DNA of 6,174 nt from Paracoccaceae bacterium (lineage in GTDB: Bacteria; Pseudomonadota; Alphaproteobacteria; Rhodobacterales; Rhodobacteraceae): positions 1 through 6,174 of the forward strand of contig RGAJ01000120.1 in assembly GCA_009920225.1 (NCBI GenBank). Direction: 5' to 3'. The notes below the pieces were generated by a model. The model searched no databases. It had not been told where the DNA came from and saw only the letters and a program-made list of their open reading frames with translations. A program made the position numbers and the translations under genes. Within the stretch, counting starts at the first letter, position 1. Each line of letters begins with the position of its first letter. This document shows positions 1 to 6,112 of this stretch, piece after piece.

Positions 1-250
1 CGGTGATCATGATCACCGGTATCGTGCTGTCGCGGCTCATTAATGCGCGCAGGAATTGCATGCCATCCATTCCGGGCATGCGGATATCGGTAATGACGAT
101 ACCCGGATAATCAGGTCCGATGGCCGCCAGCGCATCCGTCGCTGTTGCAAAGCTTTCGGTATCATATCCCGATAGCGCCAACCATTGTGTGATCGACAGG
201 CGCATGTCTTTTTCATCATCGACGATGGCGATTTTCATTGCTTTGCTCAT
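1..250 (-). CDS. dctD: DctD-type response regulator, N-terminal receiver part (runs off left edge)
   Basis: Only the first 83 codons are present; the gene continues past position 1. What is visible is a receiver (REC) domain: paired acidic residues D11-D12 in an IAIVDDE motif, the expected phosphoacceptor D55 in ITDIRMPGMDG, and the conserved Thr T83 in the VIMIT strand. The sequence resembles DctD/NtrC-family receivers. In that family the receiver is followed by a sigma-54 AAA+ domain and a Fis-type DNA-binding domain, neither of which can be seen here. The start ATG at 250 lies 5 nt after the dctB stop. A GAG (259-261) at the end of dctB sits 8 nt upstream and can serve as its ribosome binding site; a second ATG at codon 5 is less likely. 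The pairing with dctB supports the role: phosphorylated by DctB, it should activate sigma-54 promoters of C4-dicarboxylate transport genes. The name rests on the neighbour as much as on the domain. Confidence 0.85.
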   Translation of the reverse strand, partial: MSKAMKIAIVDDEKDMRLSITQWLALSGYDTESFATATDALAAIGPDYPGIVITDIRMPGMDGMQFLRALMSRDSTIPVIMIT

Positions 251-255
251 ATGTG

Positions 256-2043
256 CTACTCTGCTGCTTCAATCGGGTTCTCTGAGATCCCGTGTTGGTT
301 AAAAATAGGCATTTCAATCACAAAAACCGCACCACCATTTTCGGCGTTTCGCGCGGTTAGTCGGCCGCCCAAATCCTTGATAATTCCTGACGAAATGGCC
401 AAGCCTAACCCGACCCCGTCACCGGGCGCTTTGGTGGTCTGGAATGGTTCAAAAAGGTTTTCCAAGTCACTGATTCCATGACCATTATCCCGAACGCTTA
501 ACGTTACGACATTACCACGATTTAGGATGATTTCGATTTCAGGATGGGTTTCGTTTTTGACGGCATCATGCGCATTTCGCAACAGGTTGATTAACACCTG
601 TTCCAAACGCATGCGATCCCCCATCACAAAGACATCTTCATCTGGCAAAATCTTGGTCAATTTGATTTTAGACAACCGAAATTGGGGATCCATCATCGAA
701 ATCGAAGAATCCAATGCGGCCGCGATGTCGATTGGGCTGAACTTTTCGGCACCTTTTCGGGCATGTGATTTTAATTGCCGCGTGATGGCCCCCATGCGTT
801 CAACCAAATCATCCATACGCTGAAAGGCAACCATGGCTTCGTCTGGCCGATTGCGGCGCAGTAACAGACCAGCCCCCGCAAGATAGGTTTTCATGGCCGC
901 CAAAGGTTGGTTCAATTCATGGCTGACAGCTGCGGCCATTTCACCCAATGCCGCCAATTTCGAACTTTGGGCAAGCGATTGTTCCGCAACCTGAAGCGTT
1001 TTTTCCATCCGCTCGCGTTCGGCAATTTCACGATGCAAACGCGCGTTTAGATCCCGAAGGGCAAGGCTTTCACGTTGGAAAAAGATCACTTTGGACGCAT
1101 TTCGACGGCTCGTGTAATAAAAACCCACCGCAAAAAGAACCGCGAAGATCATGATTTCGAACGCTAAAATTGCATTCACACGCTCGCGCACGCTGGAATA
1201 CGCGGTAAAGGTGGTGATTTGCCATCCCCGAAACGGGATGCGCCCTTGGATCCGCATCACCGCTTGGCCTGCGACATAGGCATTAAACGGGCTATCGCCC
1301 CAGTCGGTGGTCATGCGCAACGCCCGATCCAAAGCGCTTTCAGGGGATTGAAGCGCGATGGCCTGATCCTCTGACATGCCGCGCCACTTGGGTTCGGTGG
1401 ACAGCGTGATGATACCTTCGGAGTTGGTGACAAACACCGCCTCTGATATGCCGGCCCACGCGCGTTCAAATTTCTGCAGATCAACTTCGACCAAGATGAC
1501 GCCAATCACTTGGCCTTGATCATCGACGCGGCGGGAATAATAAAACCCAAAGCCGCCAGTTTCCTTTTCCACCACCCTAAATACGGTATTGGCAGAGCGC
1601 ACAGCGTCGATGAAATATCCCTTTTCCCGATGTGATTTGCTAATATTCACCCGTTCGGTCGAGGCCACCGTACGCCCATCGCGATCCAGCAAAGACAATG
1701 ACGCCGCCCCGATTTCATCGACAAAGCTGATCAAGCGTTGGGAAGTCTGGGTAAAATCATTCGAATTCAGCGCCGAGATCAGCGAAGGGTCGCGCGCCAA
1801 AAGCTGCGGCACGATTGAGTTTCTTTGCAGCTCGCTTTGCAAGTTCGACCCGTAGAGCGCCAAGCGCAATTCAGCACGATTTGCCGTGCTTTGGGTAAAG
1901 CGCTCTGTCAAAATCGCATTTGTGAGATAGAGCGTGGCAAAGGCCACAACCAACAAAACACCCGAGACCAGGCGCGCACGCCAATTCGACGACGCGATTG
2001 GCGTGGTGACATCACTCAGGGATTCGGGGCGCAAATTTTCCAT
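256..2043 (-). CDS. dctB: DctB-type sensor histidine kinase (C4-dicarboxylate sensing)
   Basis: Complete 595-residue membrane histidine kinase. A short cytoplasmic N-terminus leads to transmembrane segment 1 (about 25-45), then a periplasmic region of about 245 residues with the length and features of a DctB double-Cache sensor (including REKGYF at 140-145). Transmembrane segment 2 spans about 291-311. A charged, probably coiled-coil linker (about 320-360) precedes the HisKA domain with phosphoacceptor H375 in SHELNQP. The ATPase domain shows the N box (LINLLRNAHDA, N486 and N490), G1 (DNGHG, D519), F box (FEPF, 531-534) and G2 (GVGLGLA, 543-549). All catalytic boxes are intact. In this family the periplasmic domain binds succinate, malate or fumarate and the kinase phosphorylates DctD, encoded 5 nt downstream. 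The exact ligand cannot be read from the sequence. The ribosome binding site is weak. The gene starts 35 nt after purQ with no terminator between them. Confidence 0.92.
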   Translation of the reverse strand: MENLRPESLSDVTTPIASSNWRARLVSGVLLVVAFATLYLTNAILTERFTQSTANRAELRLALYGSNLQSELQRNSIVPQLLARDPSLISALNSNDFTQTSQRLISFVDEIGAASLSLLDRDGRTVASTERVNISKSHREKGYFIDAVRSANTVFRVVEKETGGFGFYYSRRVDDQGQVIGVILVEVDLQKFERAWAGISEAVFVTNSEGIITLSTEPKWRGMSEDQAIALQSPESALDRALRMTTDWGDSPFNAYVAGQAVMRIQGRIPFRGWQITTFTAYSSVRERVNAILAFEIMIFAVLFAVGFYYTSRRNASKVIFFQRESLALRDLNARLHREIAERERMEKTLQVAEQSLAQSSKLAALGEMAAAVSHELNQPLAAMKTYLAGAGLLLRRNRPDEAMVAFQRMDDLVERMGAITRQLKSHARKGAEKFSPIDIAAALDSSISMMDPQFRLSKIKLTKILPDEDVFVMGDRMRLEQVLINLLRNAHDAVKNETHPEIEIILNRGNVVTLSVRDNGHGISDLENLFEPFQTTKAPGDGVGLGLAISSGIIKDLGGRLTARNAENGGAVFVIEMPIFNQHGISENPIEAAE

Positions 2044-2078
2044 TCTGTCGCCCAGTATAGCCTGTTTTTTCGCAAGCG

Positions 2079-2747
2079 TTAGGCGCTGACGAACTGATCA
2101 AACAGATTGGCAAAAAATGGCTTACCATCTGTCCCGCCATGGGCCTCTTCGGCAAGACGTTCAGGATGGGGCATCATTCCCAAAACGCGGCGGTTTTCTG
2201 ACAAAACGCCTGCAATATCTGCAACAGACCCATTGGGGTTGTTGTCATAGGTAAAGGCAACGCGGTCTTCGTCGAACAAACGCGCTACGTCATCTTGGGG
2301 AAGGTTGTAATTGCCGTCATGGTGCGCAATCGGTACCGTGATCTGCTGTCCGGCGCTGTACCCGCCTGTATAGGCAGAATTTGTGCTGCGCACGGTCAGG
2401 GATTCATGGCGACACACATATTTCAATCCGGCATTACGCAACAACGCACCCGGCAAAAGACCTGTTTCGGTCAATACTTGGAACCCATTACACACGCCAA
2501 ACACATAGCCGCCCGCATCTGCGAAACGGATCACGGATTGGCAAATTGGCGAACGGGCCGCAATAGCACCGACGCGCAGGTAATCTCCAAACGAAAACCC
2601 GCCCGGAATTGCTATAACATCAAGACCCGAGGGCAGATCGGTGTTTTTGTGCCAGATCATCGATACATCGAACCCGGCGTTTTTAAGCGCAACCGCCATG
2701 TCGCGGTCACAGTTTGATCCTGGAAAGACTACAACACCCGCGCGCAT
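2079..2747 (-). CDS. purQ: Phosphoribosylformylglycinamidine synthase, glutamine amidotransferase subunit PurQ
   Basis: A 222-residue class I glutamine amidotransferase that supplies ammonia to PurL for converting FGAR to FGAM in de novo purine synthesis. The nucleophile is C86 in FGVCNGFQ, and the triad is completed by H194 and E196 in MMPHPE. The N-terminal VVVFPGSNCDRD and IPGGFSFGDYLR (47-58) are typical of PurQ. I chose ATG 2747 rather than an in-frame ATG at 2804, because PurQ proteins begin with this MRAGVVVFPG segment and the upstream 19 codons lie inside purS. The start overlaps the purS stop by one base (TAATG), which suggests translational coupling; a GAG at 2756-2758 is the likely ribosome binding site. 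PurQ needs PurS and small PurL to form the complex; purL is not next to it. Confidence 0.97.
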   Translation of the reverse strand: MRAGVVVFPGSNCDRDMAVALKNAGFDVSMIWHKNTDLPSGLDVIAIPGGFSFGDYLRVGAIAARSPICQSVIRFADAGGYVFGVCNGFQVLTETGLLPGALLRNAGLKYVCRHESLTVRSTNSAYTGGYSAGQQITVPIAHHDGNYNLPQDDVARLFDEDRVAFTYDNNPNGSVADIAGVLSENRRVLGMMPHPERLAEEAHGGTDGKPFFANLFDQFVSA

Positions 2748-2986
2748 TAGACGATCTCGATAGAATAGTTTTCGATAACCGTGTTCGCCAAAAGTTTTTC
2801 GCACATCTCGGTCACTTGGGCTTTGGCGGCATCTGCGTCGGTGCCTGCCAAATCCAATTCGATCACTTTGCCCTGACGCACGCCGCTGACGCCATCAAAC
2901 CCCAAAGCGCCAAGCGCATGTTGTACGGCGGCCCCTTGTGGGTCCAAAACACCGTTTTTCAGCATAACATAAACACGGGCTTTCAT
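2747..2986 (-). CDS. purS: Phosphoribosylformylglycinamidine synthase subunit PurS
   Basis: Small 79-residue protein with the normal length and layout of PurS. It opens with a beta strand (KARVYVMLK), followed by the family segment GVLDPQGAAVQHALGALGF, a KVIELDL strand, a helix, and a C-terminal strand ending IENYSIEIV. PurS forms a dimer that bridges PurL and PurQ in the three-part FGAM synthase found in Gram-positives, archaea and alphaproteobacteria; gammaproteobacteria such as E. coli use one large PurL instead. A good ribosome binding site (AGGAA, 7-8 nt before ATG) lies in the 24-nt gap after purC. The stop codon shares one base with the purQ start. It is almost certainly co-transcribed with purC and purQ. 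Confidence 0.95.
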   Translation of the reverse strand: MKARVYVMLKNGVLDPQGAAVQHALGALGFDGVSGVRQGKVIELDLAGTDADAAKAQVTEMCEKLLANTVIENYSIEIV

Positions 2987-3010
2987 ATTCTGTTCCTATG
3001 GTTTGTGACG

Positions 3011-3769
3011 TTACTTCACGACCGTTGGGGCCGTTGTGATATTTGATGATTGCAAGATGCCCAAACGACGCGCAACTTCGGAATAGGCGTCGGTCAACGA
3101 TCCAAGATCACGACGGAACACGTCTTTGTCAAGTTTGCGACCTGTTTCGATATCCCACAAACGGCAGCTGTCTGGGCTGATTTCGTCTGCGATAACCAAA
3201 CGTTGGAAATCACCTTCGTAGACGCGACCAATTTCGATTTTGAAATCGACCAAGCGAATACCAACCGCATACATGACACCAGACAGGTAATCATTGACGC
3301 GCAATGCAAGGGACAAGACGTCTTCCATGTCTTGTTGGCTTGCCCAACCAAAGGCCGCAATATGTTCTTCGCTGACCAGCGGATCGCCCAAAGAATCGTC
3401 CTTGTAGCAATATTCGACGACGGGGCGGGACAATTGCGTGCCCTCTTCTATGCCCAAACGCTTGGACATTGATCCGGCTGCATAGTTGCGCACAATCACC
3501 TCAAGGGGGATGATTTCACAGCTGCGCACCAATTGTTCACGCATGTTCAGACGCTTCATAAAATGCGTTGGAATGCCAACAGCTTGAAGCCCAAGCATGA
3601 AAAATTCAGACAAACGGTTGTTGAGAACGCCCTTGCCCTCAATCACATCTCTTTTCTCTGCGTTAAACGCTGTTGCGTCATCCTTGAAATATTGCACGAG
3701 GGTTCCTGGTTCTGGACCTTCGTAAAGGATTTTCGCTTTGCCTTCGTATATTTTTGTGCGGCGCGCCAT
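3011..3769 (-). CDS. purC: Phosphoribosylaminoimidazole-succinocarboxamide synthase (SAICAR synthetase)
   Basis: Complete 252-residue enzyme that joins CAIR with aspartate using ATP to give SAICAR in purine synthesis. The N-terminal [13 protein letters not shown] (6-18) is the family's nucleotide-binding start. The first family signature is [13 protein letters not shown] (88-100). The second is LVDFKIEIG (173-181), where the usual Glu-Phe-Gly is Glu-Ile-Gly, a conservative change. [13 protein letters not shown] (194-206) is the conserved substrate-binding segment. The length is normal for bacterial PurC. It is the first gene of the leftward run purC-purS-purQ-dctB-dctD, 24 nt ahead of purS. 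ATG 3769 fits the family start; its ribosome binding site is modest (GAAAGTGA, a few bases upstream). Its promoter must lie in the 212-bp region shared with bmt. Confidence 0.97.
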   Translation of the reverse strand: MARRTKIYEGKAKILYEGPEPGTLVQYFKDDATAFNAEKRDVIEGKGVLNNRLSEFFMLGLQAVGIPTHFMKRLNMREQLVRSCEIIPLEVIVRNYAAGSMSKRLGIEEGTQLSRPVVEYCYKDDSLGDPLVSEEHIAAFGWASQQDMEDVLSLALRVNDYLSGVMYAVGIRLVDFKIEIGRVYEGDFQRLVIADEISPDSCRLWDIETGRKLDKDVFRRDLGSLTDAYSEVARRLGILQSSNITTAPTVVK

Positions 3770-3981
3770 TGGATCACTTTCTTGGCTAAGTTGCCGCTTC
3801 TCTTAGGGCAAGAATGGCAAAAGGGCAAGGGATGCGTTGCCGCGCGTGCAAACAAAATGCCCTGTTCGTTATATTTGCGGCGTTCTATCGCGAAACTCAT
3901 AATCTGTGTGAAGATTATGAATTTGCCTTCCGGTTCAAAACATGGCACGGGCTTGGAAAATATGAGGATAAATGTGGCGAT
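3770..3981. promoter_or_regulatory. Divergent purC / bmt intergenic regulatory region
   Basis: This 212-bp stretch has no convincing gene and must hold the promoters of purC (leftward) and bmt (rightward). For bmt, TTGCGG (3875-3880), a 17-bp spacer and CATAAT (3898-3903) is the best sigma-70-like match, giving a leader of about 70 nt. For purC I see only weak candidates: TTGCCC-17-TAAGAG read on the minus strand (about 3828-3800), or a TATAAC (minus strand, 3873-3868) without a good -35. Near the purC side, GGCAA occurs three times on the plus strand (3807, 3816, 3824), spaced 9 and 8 bp. I compared the bmt leader by eye with what I remember of SAM-II, SAM-V, SAH and SAM/SAH riboswitches and found no convincing match; a covariance-model scan would be more sensitive. 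Confidence 0.6.
3897..3920. promoter_or_regulatory. Perfect 9-bp inverted repeat, candidate operator of bmt
   Basis: TCATAATCT (3897-3905), a 6-nt spacer GTGTGA, and AGATTATGA (3912-3920) form a perfect inverted repeat. The left arm contains CATAAT, the best -10 element for bmt, so a bound dimeric repressor would cover the -10 and start-site region. The regulator is unknown. An ArsR-family SahR-type regulator of methionine metabolism is one reasonable guess from function alone, not from a motif match. The repeat could instead form a hairpin at the 5' end of a transcript that starts upstream. Confidence 0.55.
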
Positions 3982-4998
3982 ATGACAAACGCTTTTTTAA
4001 ACATGCTCGCGACCCGCGATTGGATTTTGACAGATGGTGCGACAGGCACAAACCTGTTCGCAATGGGATTGGAATCTGGCGATGCGCCCGAATTCTGGAA
4101 TGAAACACATCCGCAAAATATCACGAAACTGTATCAAATGGCGGTAGATGCAGGCAGTGATCTGTTTTTAACCAACAGCTTTGGCGGAAACGCGTCGCGA
4201 TTGAAATTGCACAATGCCGGCCACCGCGCCCGCGAATTGTCGCGCATTTCTGCCGAACTGGGGCGTGAGGTTGCAGACAAAGCGGGTCGCGCGGTTGTTG
4301 TTGCCGGATCTGTCGGTCCAACAGGTGACATTATGCAGCCGGTTGGATCGCTGTCGCATGCCGATGCGGTTGAGATTTTCCATGAACAAGCCGAGGGCCT
4401 AAAAGAAGGCGGCGCAGATGTCTTGTGGTTGGAAACAATTTCCGCGCCCGAAGAATACCTTGCCGCGGCAGAAGCATTTTCCAAAGTCGATCTGCCATGG
4501 GTCGGCACAATGAGCTTTGACACCGCAGGGCGCACCATGATGGGCGTCACATCAAAAGCAATGGTCGAGATGGTCGCAAATATCCCGAATGCGCCTGTGG
4601 CTTTTGGTGCGAACTGCGGCACGGGGGCTGCGGATATTTTGCGCACCGTTTTGGGATTTGCCGCAGAAAGCCCTGCACAGGCGATTGTTTCAAAAGGCAA
4701 TGCAGGTATTCCGCAATATGTGGATGGTCACATCTGTTATAACGGGACGCCCGAATTGATGGCACATTACGCCGTGATGGCCCGCAATGCCGGTGCAAAA
4801 ATTATCGGCGGATGCTGTGGCACGATGCCTACGCATTTGACGTCAATGCGTGCGGCGTTGGAAAATACGCCCAAAGGTGCCGCGCCAACGCTTGAAGAGA
4901 TCGTTGAAAAAATCGGGCCCTTCACATCCGCCTCTGACGGAACAGGTAGCGATGCCGCCGAACCCCGTGCACGTCGCGGCCGCCGCAATCGCGATTAA
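3982..4998 (+). CDS. bmt: Betaine--homocysteine S-methyltransferase
   Basis: A 338-residue Zn-dependent homocysteine S-methyltransferase. It transfers a methyl group from glycine betaine to homocysteine, yielding methionine and dimethylglycine in the cytoplasm. The fold signature DGATGTNLF lies at 18-26, and TNSFGGN (64-70) is typical of the betaine-using type. The three zinc ligands are C212 in GANCGTG and C278-C279 in GGCCGTMPTH. The open frame extends upstream to an ATG at 3814, but those 56 codons have no family resemblance and cover the promoter region. ATG 3982 puts the DGATGTN motif at its usual place, with GAGGA (3964-3968) upstream at a long 13-nt spacing. The C-terminus ends in a low-complexity, Arg-rich tail (about 316-338). 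It is transcribed alone and is followed by a strong terminator. Related thiol or sulfonium methyl donors, such as DMSP in marine bacteria, cannot be excluded. Confidence 0.92.
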   Translation: MTNAFLNMLATRDWILTDGATGTNLFAMGLESGDAPEFWNETHPQNITKLYQMAVDAGSDLFLTNSFGGNASRLKLHNAGHRARELSRISAELGREVADKAGRAVVVAGSVGPTGDIMQPVGSLSHADAVEIFHEQAEGLKEGGADVLWLETISAPEEYLAAAEAFSKVDLPWVGTMSFDTAGRTMMGVTSKAMVEMVANIPNAPVAFGANCGTGAADILRTVLGFAAESPAQAIVSKGNAGIPQYVDGHICYNGTPELMAHYAVMARNAGAKIIGGCCGTMPTHLTSMRAALENTPKGAAPTLEEIVEKIGPFTSASDGTGSDAAEPRARRGRRNRD

Positions 4999-5003
4999 TT
5001 GTC

Positions 5004-5044
5004 AAAAAAATCCAACTGATCCGATGACTTGCGCGGCGGTTGGA
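5004..5044 (-). terminator. Candidate terminator of the radical SAM gene
   Basis: Read on the minus strand, TCCAAC (5044-5039) pairs with GTTGGA (5016-5011) and is followed at once by seven T (5010-5004). The loop is large, though an inner CCG/CGG pairing can shorten it. It lies 67 bp beyond the stop of the minus-strand gene at 5112. The T-run is strong but the stem is weak, so this is less certain than the opposing terminator. Confidence 0.45.
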
Positions 5045-5058
5045 ACAGATCACAATTC

Positions 5059-5095
5059 AGCTTGGGCACGCGATGGGCGAGCCCAAGCTTTTTTA
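5059..5095 (+). terminator. Rho-independent terminator of bmt
   Basis: AGCTTGGGC (5059-5067) and GCCCAAGCT (5081-5089) form a perfect 9-bp stem around a 13-nt loop. It is followed by a run of T (5089-5094). It lies 60 bp after the bmt stop. On the other strand the stem is not followed by T, so it acts only in the bmt direction. Confidence 0.88.
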
Positions 5096-5111
5096 TTGCC
5101 ACCTGAAACCT

Positions 5112-6086
5112 CTACTCAACCAACTCGGCATAAGGCCCACTGCCCCGCATACGTTTGCCAAATTGCGGATCATACAGGCGACCGTCATGCATATCGCGGA
5201 TATGGCCCAAGACACGTTCGGCCCGATGGGGAAAATGGCGACGCAACCAATCGACAAATAAATCCGCGACATCGCGCGGCAAGCGCAGCATGATCCAGCT
5301 GGCCGATGATGCGCCTGCGTCCCTGCCCGCCGCAAGGATCCGTTCGAGTTCGTGATCCGTTAATGCCGGGATCATTGGCGAGGCCATCACGCGCACGGGA
5401 ATGCCCGCTTCGGCAAGGCGTTCAATTGTTTTCAAGCGAACATTGGGGGCCGGCGCGCGTGGTTCCATCAAACGCGACAGTTTTGGATCAAGCGTCGTGA
5501 TAGACACGCCCACACGCACCAAGTTATCTTGCGCCATTTGCGCAAGACGATCAATATCACGCGTGATCAAGGCCCCTTTGGTCACAATCGCGACGGGATG
5601 CTTTGCGCGCTGCAAGACTTCGATCACTTCGCGCGTGATCTGATAGGTGTGATCAATCGGTTGATACGGGTCGGTGTTCGTGCCAATCGCAATGGGCCGC
5701 ACGACATATGACGGTTTTGCCAGCTCACGTTGCAACACCGCCGCCGCATTTGGCTTCGCAATTAATTTTGTTTCAAAATCAAGGCCCGCCGACAAATCCA
5801 AAAAATTGTGCGATGGTCGCGCAAAGCAATAAATACAGCCATGTTCACACCCGCGATAGGCGTTGATTGACCGATCAAACGGCAAATCTGGCGAGGTATT
5901 ATATGTGATGATCGAACGCGCCTGTTCCTGCGCAACCTCGGCGCGTGATGTGGTTACCCCCTCAAGGGGATCAAACCAATCATCGCTTTCGGTCACACGC
6001 GCATGTGCATCAAACCGAGATTTCGGGTTTTGCGCCGTGCCACGCAGACGAAAGGGATCTTTAATTTTGGGGCTCAATTCCGACAT
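5112..6086 (-). CDS. PA0069-family radical SAM protein, distantly like spore photoproduct lyase
   Basis: A 324-residue protein with a radical SAM cluster motif C80-x3-C84-x2-C87 (GCEHGCIYCFARPSHNF), which should bind a [4Fe-4S] cluster and S-adenosylmethionine. The N-terminus has the family's LRGTAQNPKSRF segment (14-25) and NTSPDLPFDRSINAYRGC leading into the motif. Later landmarks are IGTNTDPYQPID (134-145), VTKGALITRD (168-177) and VGVSITTLD (192-200). This layout fits the PA0069 family, often annotated as Rv2578c- or SplB-related; its reaction is not established as far as I know. The three cluster cysteines are its only cysteines, so the extra H-donor cysteine of Bacillus spore photoproduct lyase is missing. 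ATG 6086 is preferred over a TTG at 6095; an in-frame TGA stands just upstream. No clear ribosome binding site is visible. An alphaproteobacterial SOS box lies 11 bp before the ATG, suggesting DNA-damage control. Confidence 0.88.
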   Translation of the reverse strand: MSELSPKIKDPFRLRGTAQNPKSRFDAHARVTESDDWFDPLEGVTTSRAEVAQEQARSIITYNTSPDLPFDRSINAYRGCEHGCIYCFARPSHNFLDLSAGLDFETKLIAKPNAAAVLQRELAKPSYVVRPIAIGTNTDPYQPIDHTYQITREVIEVLQRAKHPVAIVTKGALITRDIDRLAQMAQDNLVRVGVSITTLDPKLSRLMEPRAPAPNVRLKTIERLAEAGIPVRVMASPMIPALTDHELERILAAGRDAGASSASWIMLRLPRDVADLFVDWLRRHFPHRAERVLGHIRDMHDGRLYDPQFGKRMRGSGPYAELVE

Positions 6087-6097
6087 AATACACAAAA

Positions 6098-6112
6098 GAA
6101 CATTTCAGGAAC
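6098..6112 (-). promoter_or_regulatory. SOS box (LexA site, direct-repeat type)
   Basis: The plus strand reads GAAC-ATTTCAG-GAAC, which on the minus strand is GTTC-CTGAAAT-GTTC. This is an exact match to the GTTC-N7-GTTC LexA site described for alphaproteobacteria such as Rhodobacter and Rhizobium. It sits 11 bp upstream of the preferred start codon of the radical SAM gene, where a bound repressor would block transcription. The repeat extends to GAACATTT in both copies, spaced 11 bp, about one helical turn. Because the site lies in an upstream region, it could also control a divergent gene to the right of the window. Confidence 0.75.

Noticed and set aside
1..18. Perfect 18-bp palindrome at the left edge
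   Set aside because: It encodes the conserved PVIMIT segment of the DctD receiver; the symmetry follows from the codons for Val-Ile-Met-Ile-Thr.
2054..2059. TATACT as a -10 element for dctB
   Set aside because: No acceptable -35 is found at 16-18 bp (it would be CTAACG), and the start of transcription would fall only a few bases from the ATG.
2060..2081. Possible terminator between purQ and dctB (CGCAAGCG next to a T-run)
   Set aside because: In the direction of transcription the run reads as A, not T, and the stem is only 3 bp, so it cannot be an intrinsic terminator of purQ.
2748..2804. Longer purQ start at 2804
   Set aside because: It adds 19 residues foreign to PurQ, all inside purS in another frame; the TAATG overlap start at 2747 is the normal one.
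3313..3336. Inverted repeat CAAGAC/GTCTTG inside purC
   Set aside because: It is within conserved coding sequence with no sign of a regulatory role.
3814..3981. In-frame 56-codon upstream extension of bmt from ATG 3814
   Set aside because: It has no resemblance to the family, would cover the likely promoter and inverted repeat, and would start within 50 bp of the divergent purC start. ATG 3982 fits the family.
3904..3981. SAM-sensing riboswitch in the bmt leader
   Set aside because: No convincing match by eye to the SAM-II, SAM-V, SAH or SAM/SAH consensus as I remember them; the only clear structure is the inverted repeat over the promoter.
5527..5547. Perfect 8-bp inverted repeat TCTTGCGC/GCGCAAGA
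   Set aside because: It lies inside the radical SAM gene and arises from repeated Ala-Gln codons (AQMAQD); there is no T-run or promoter nearby.
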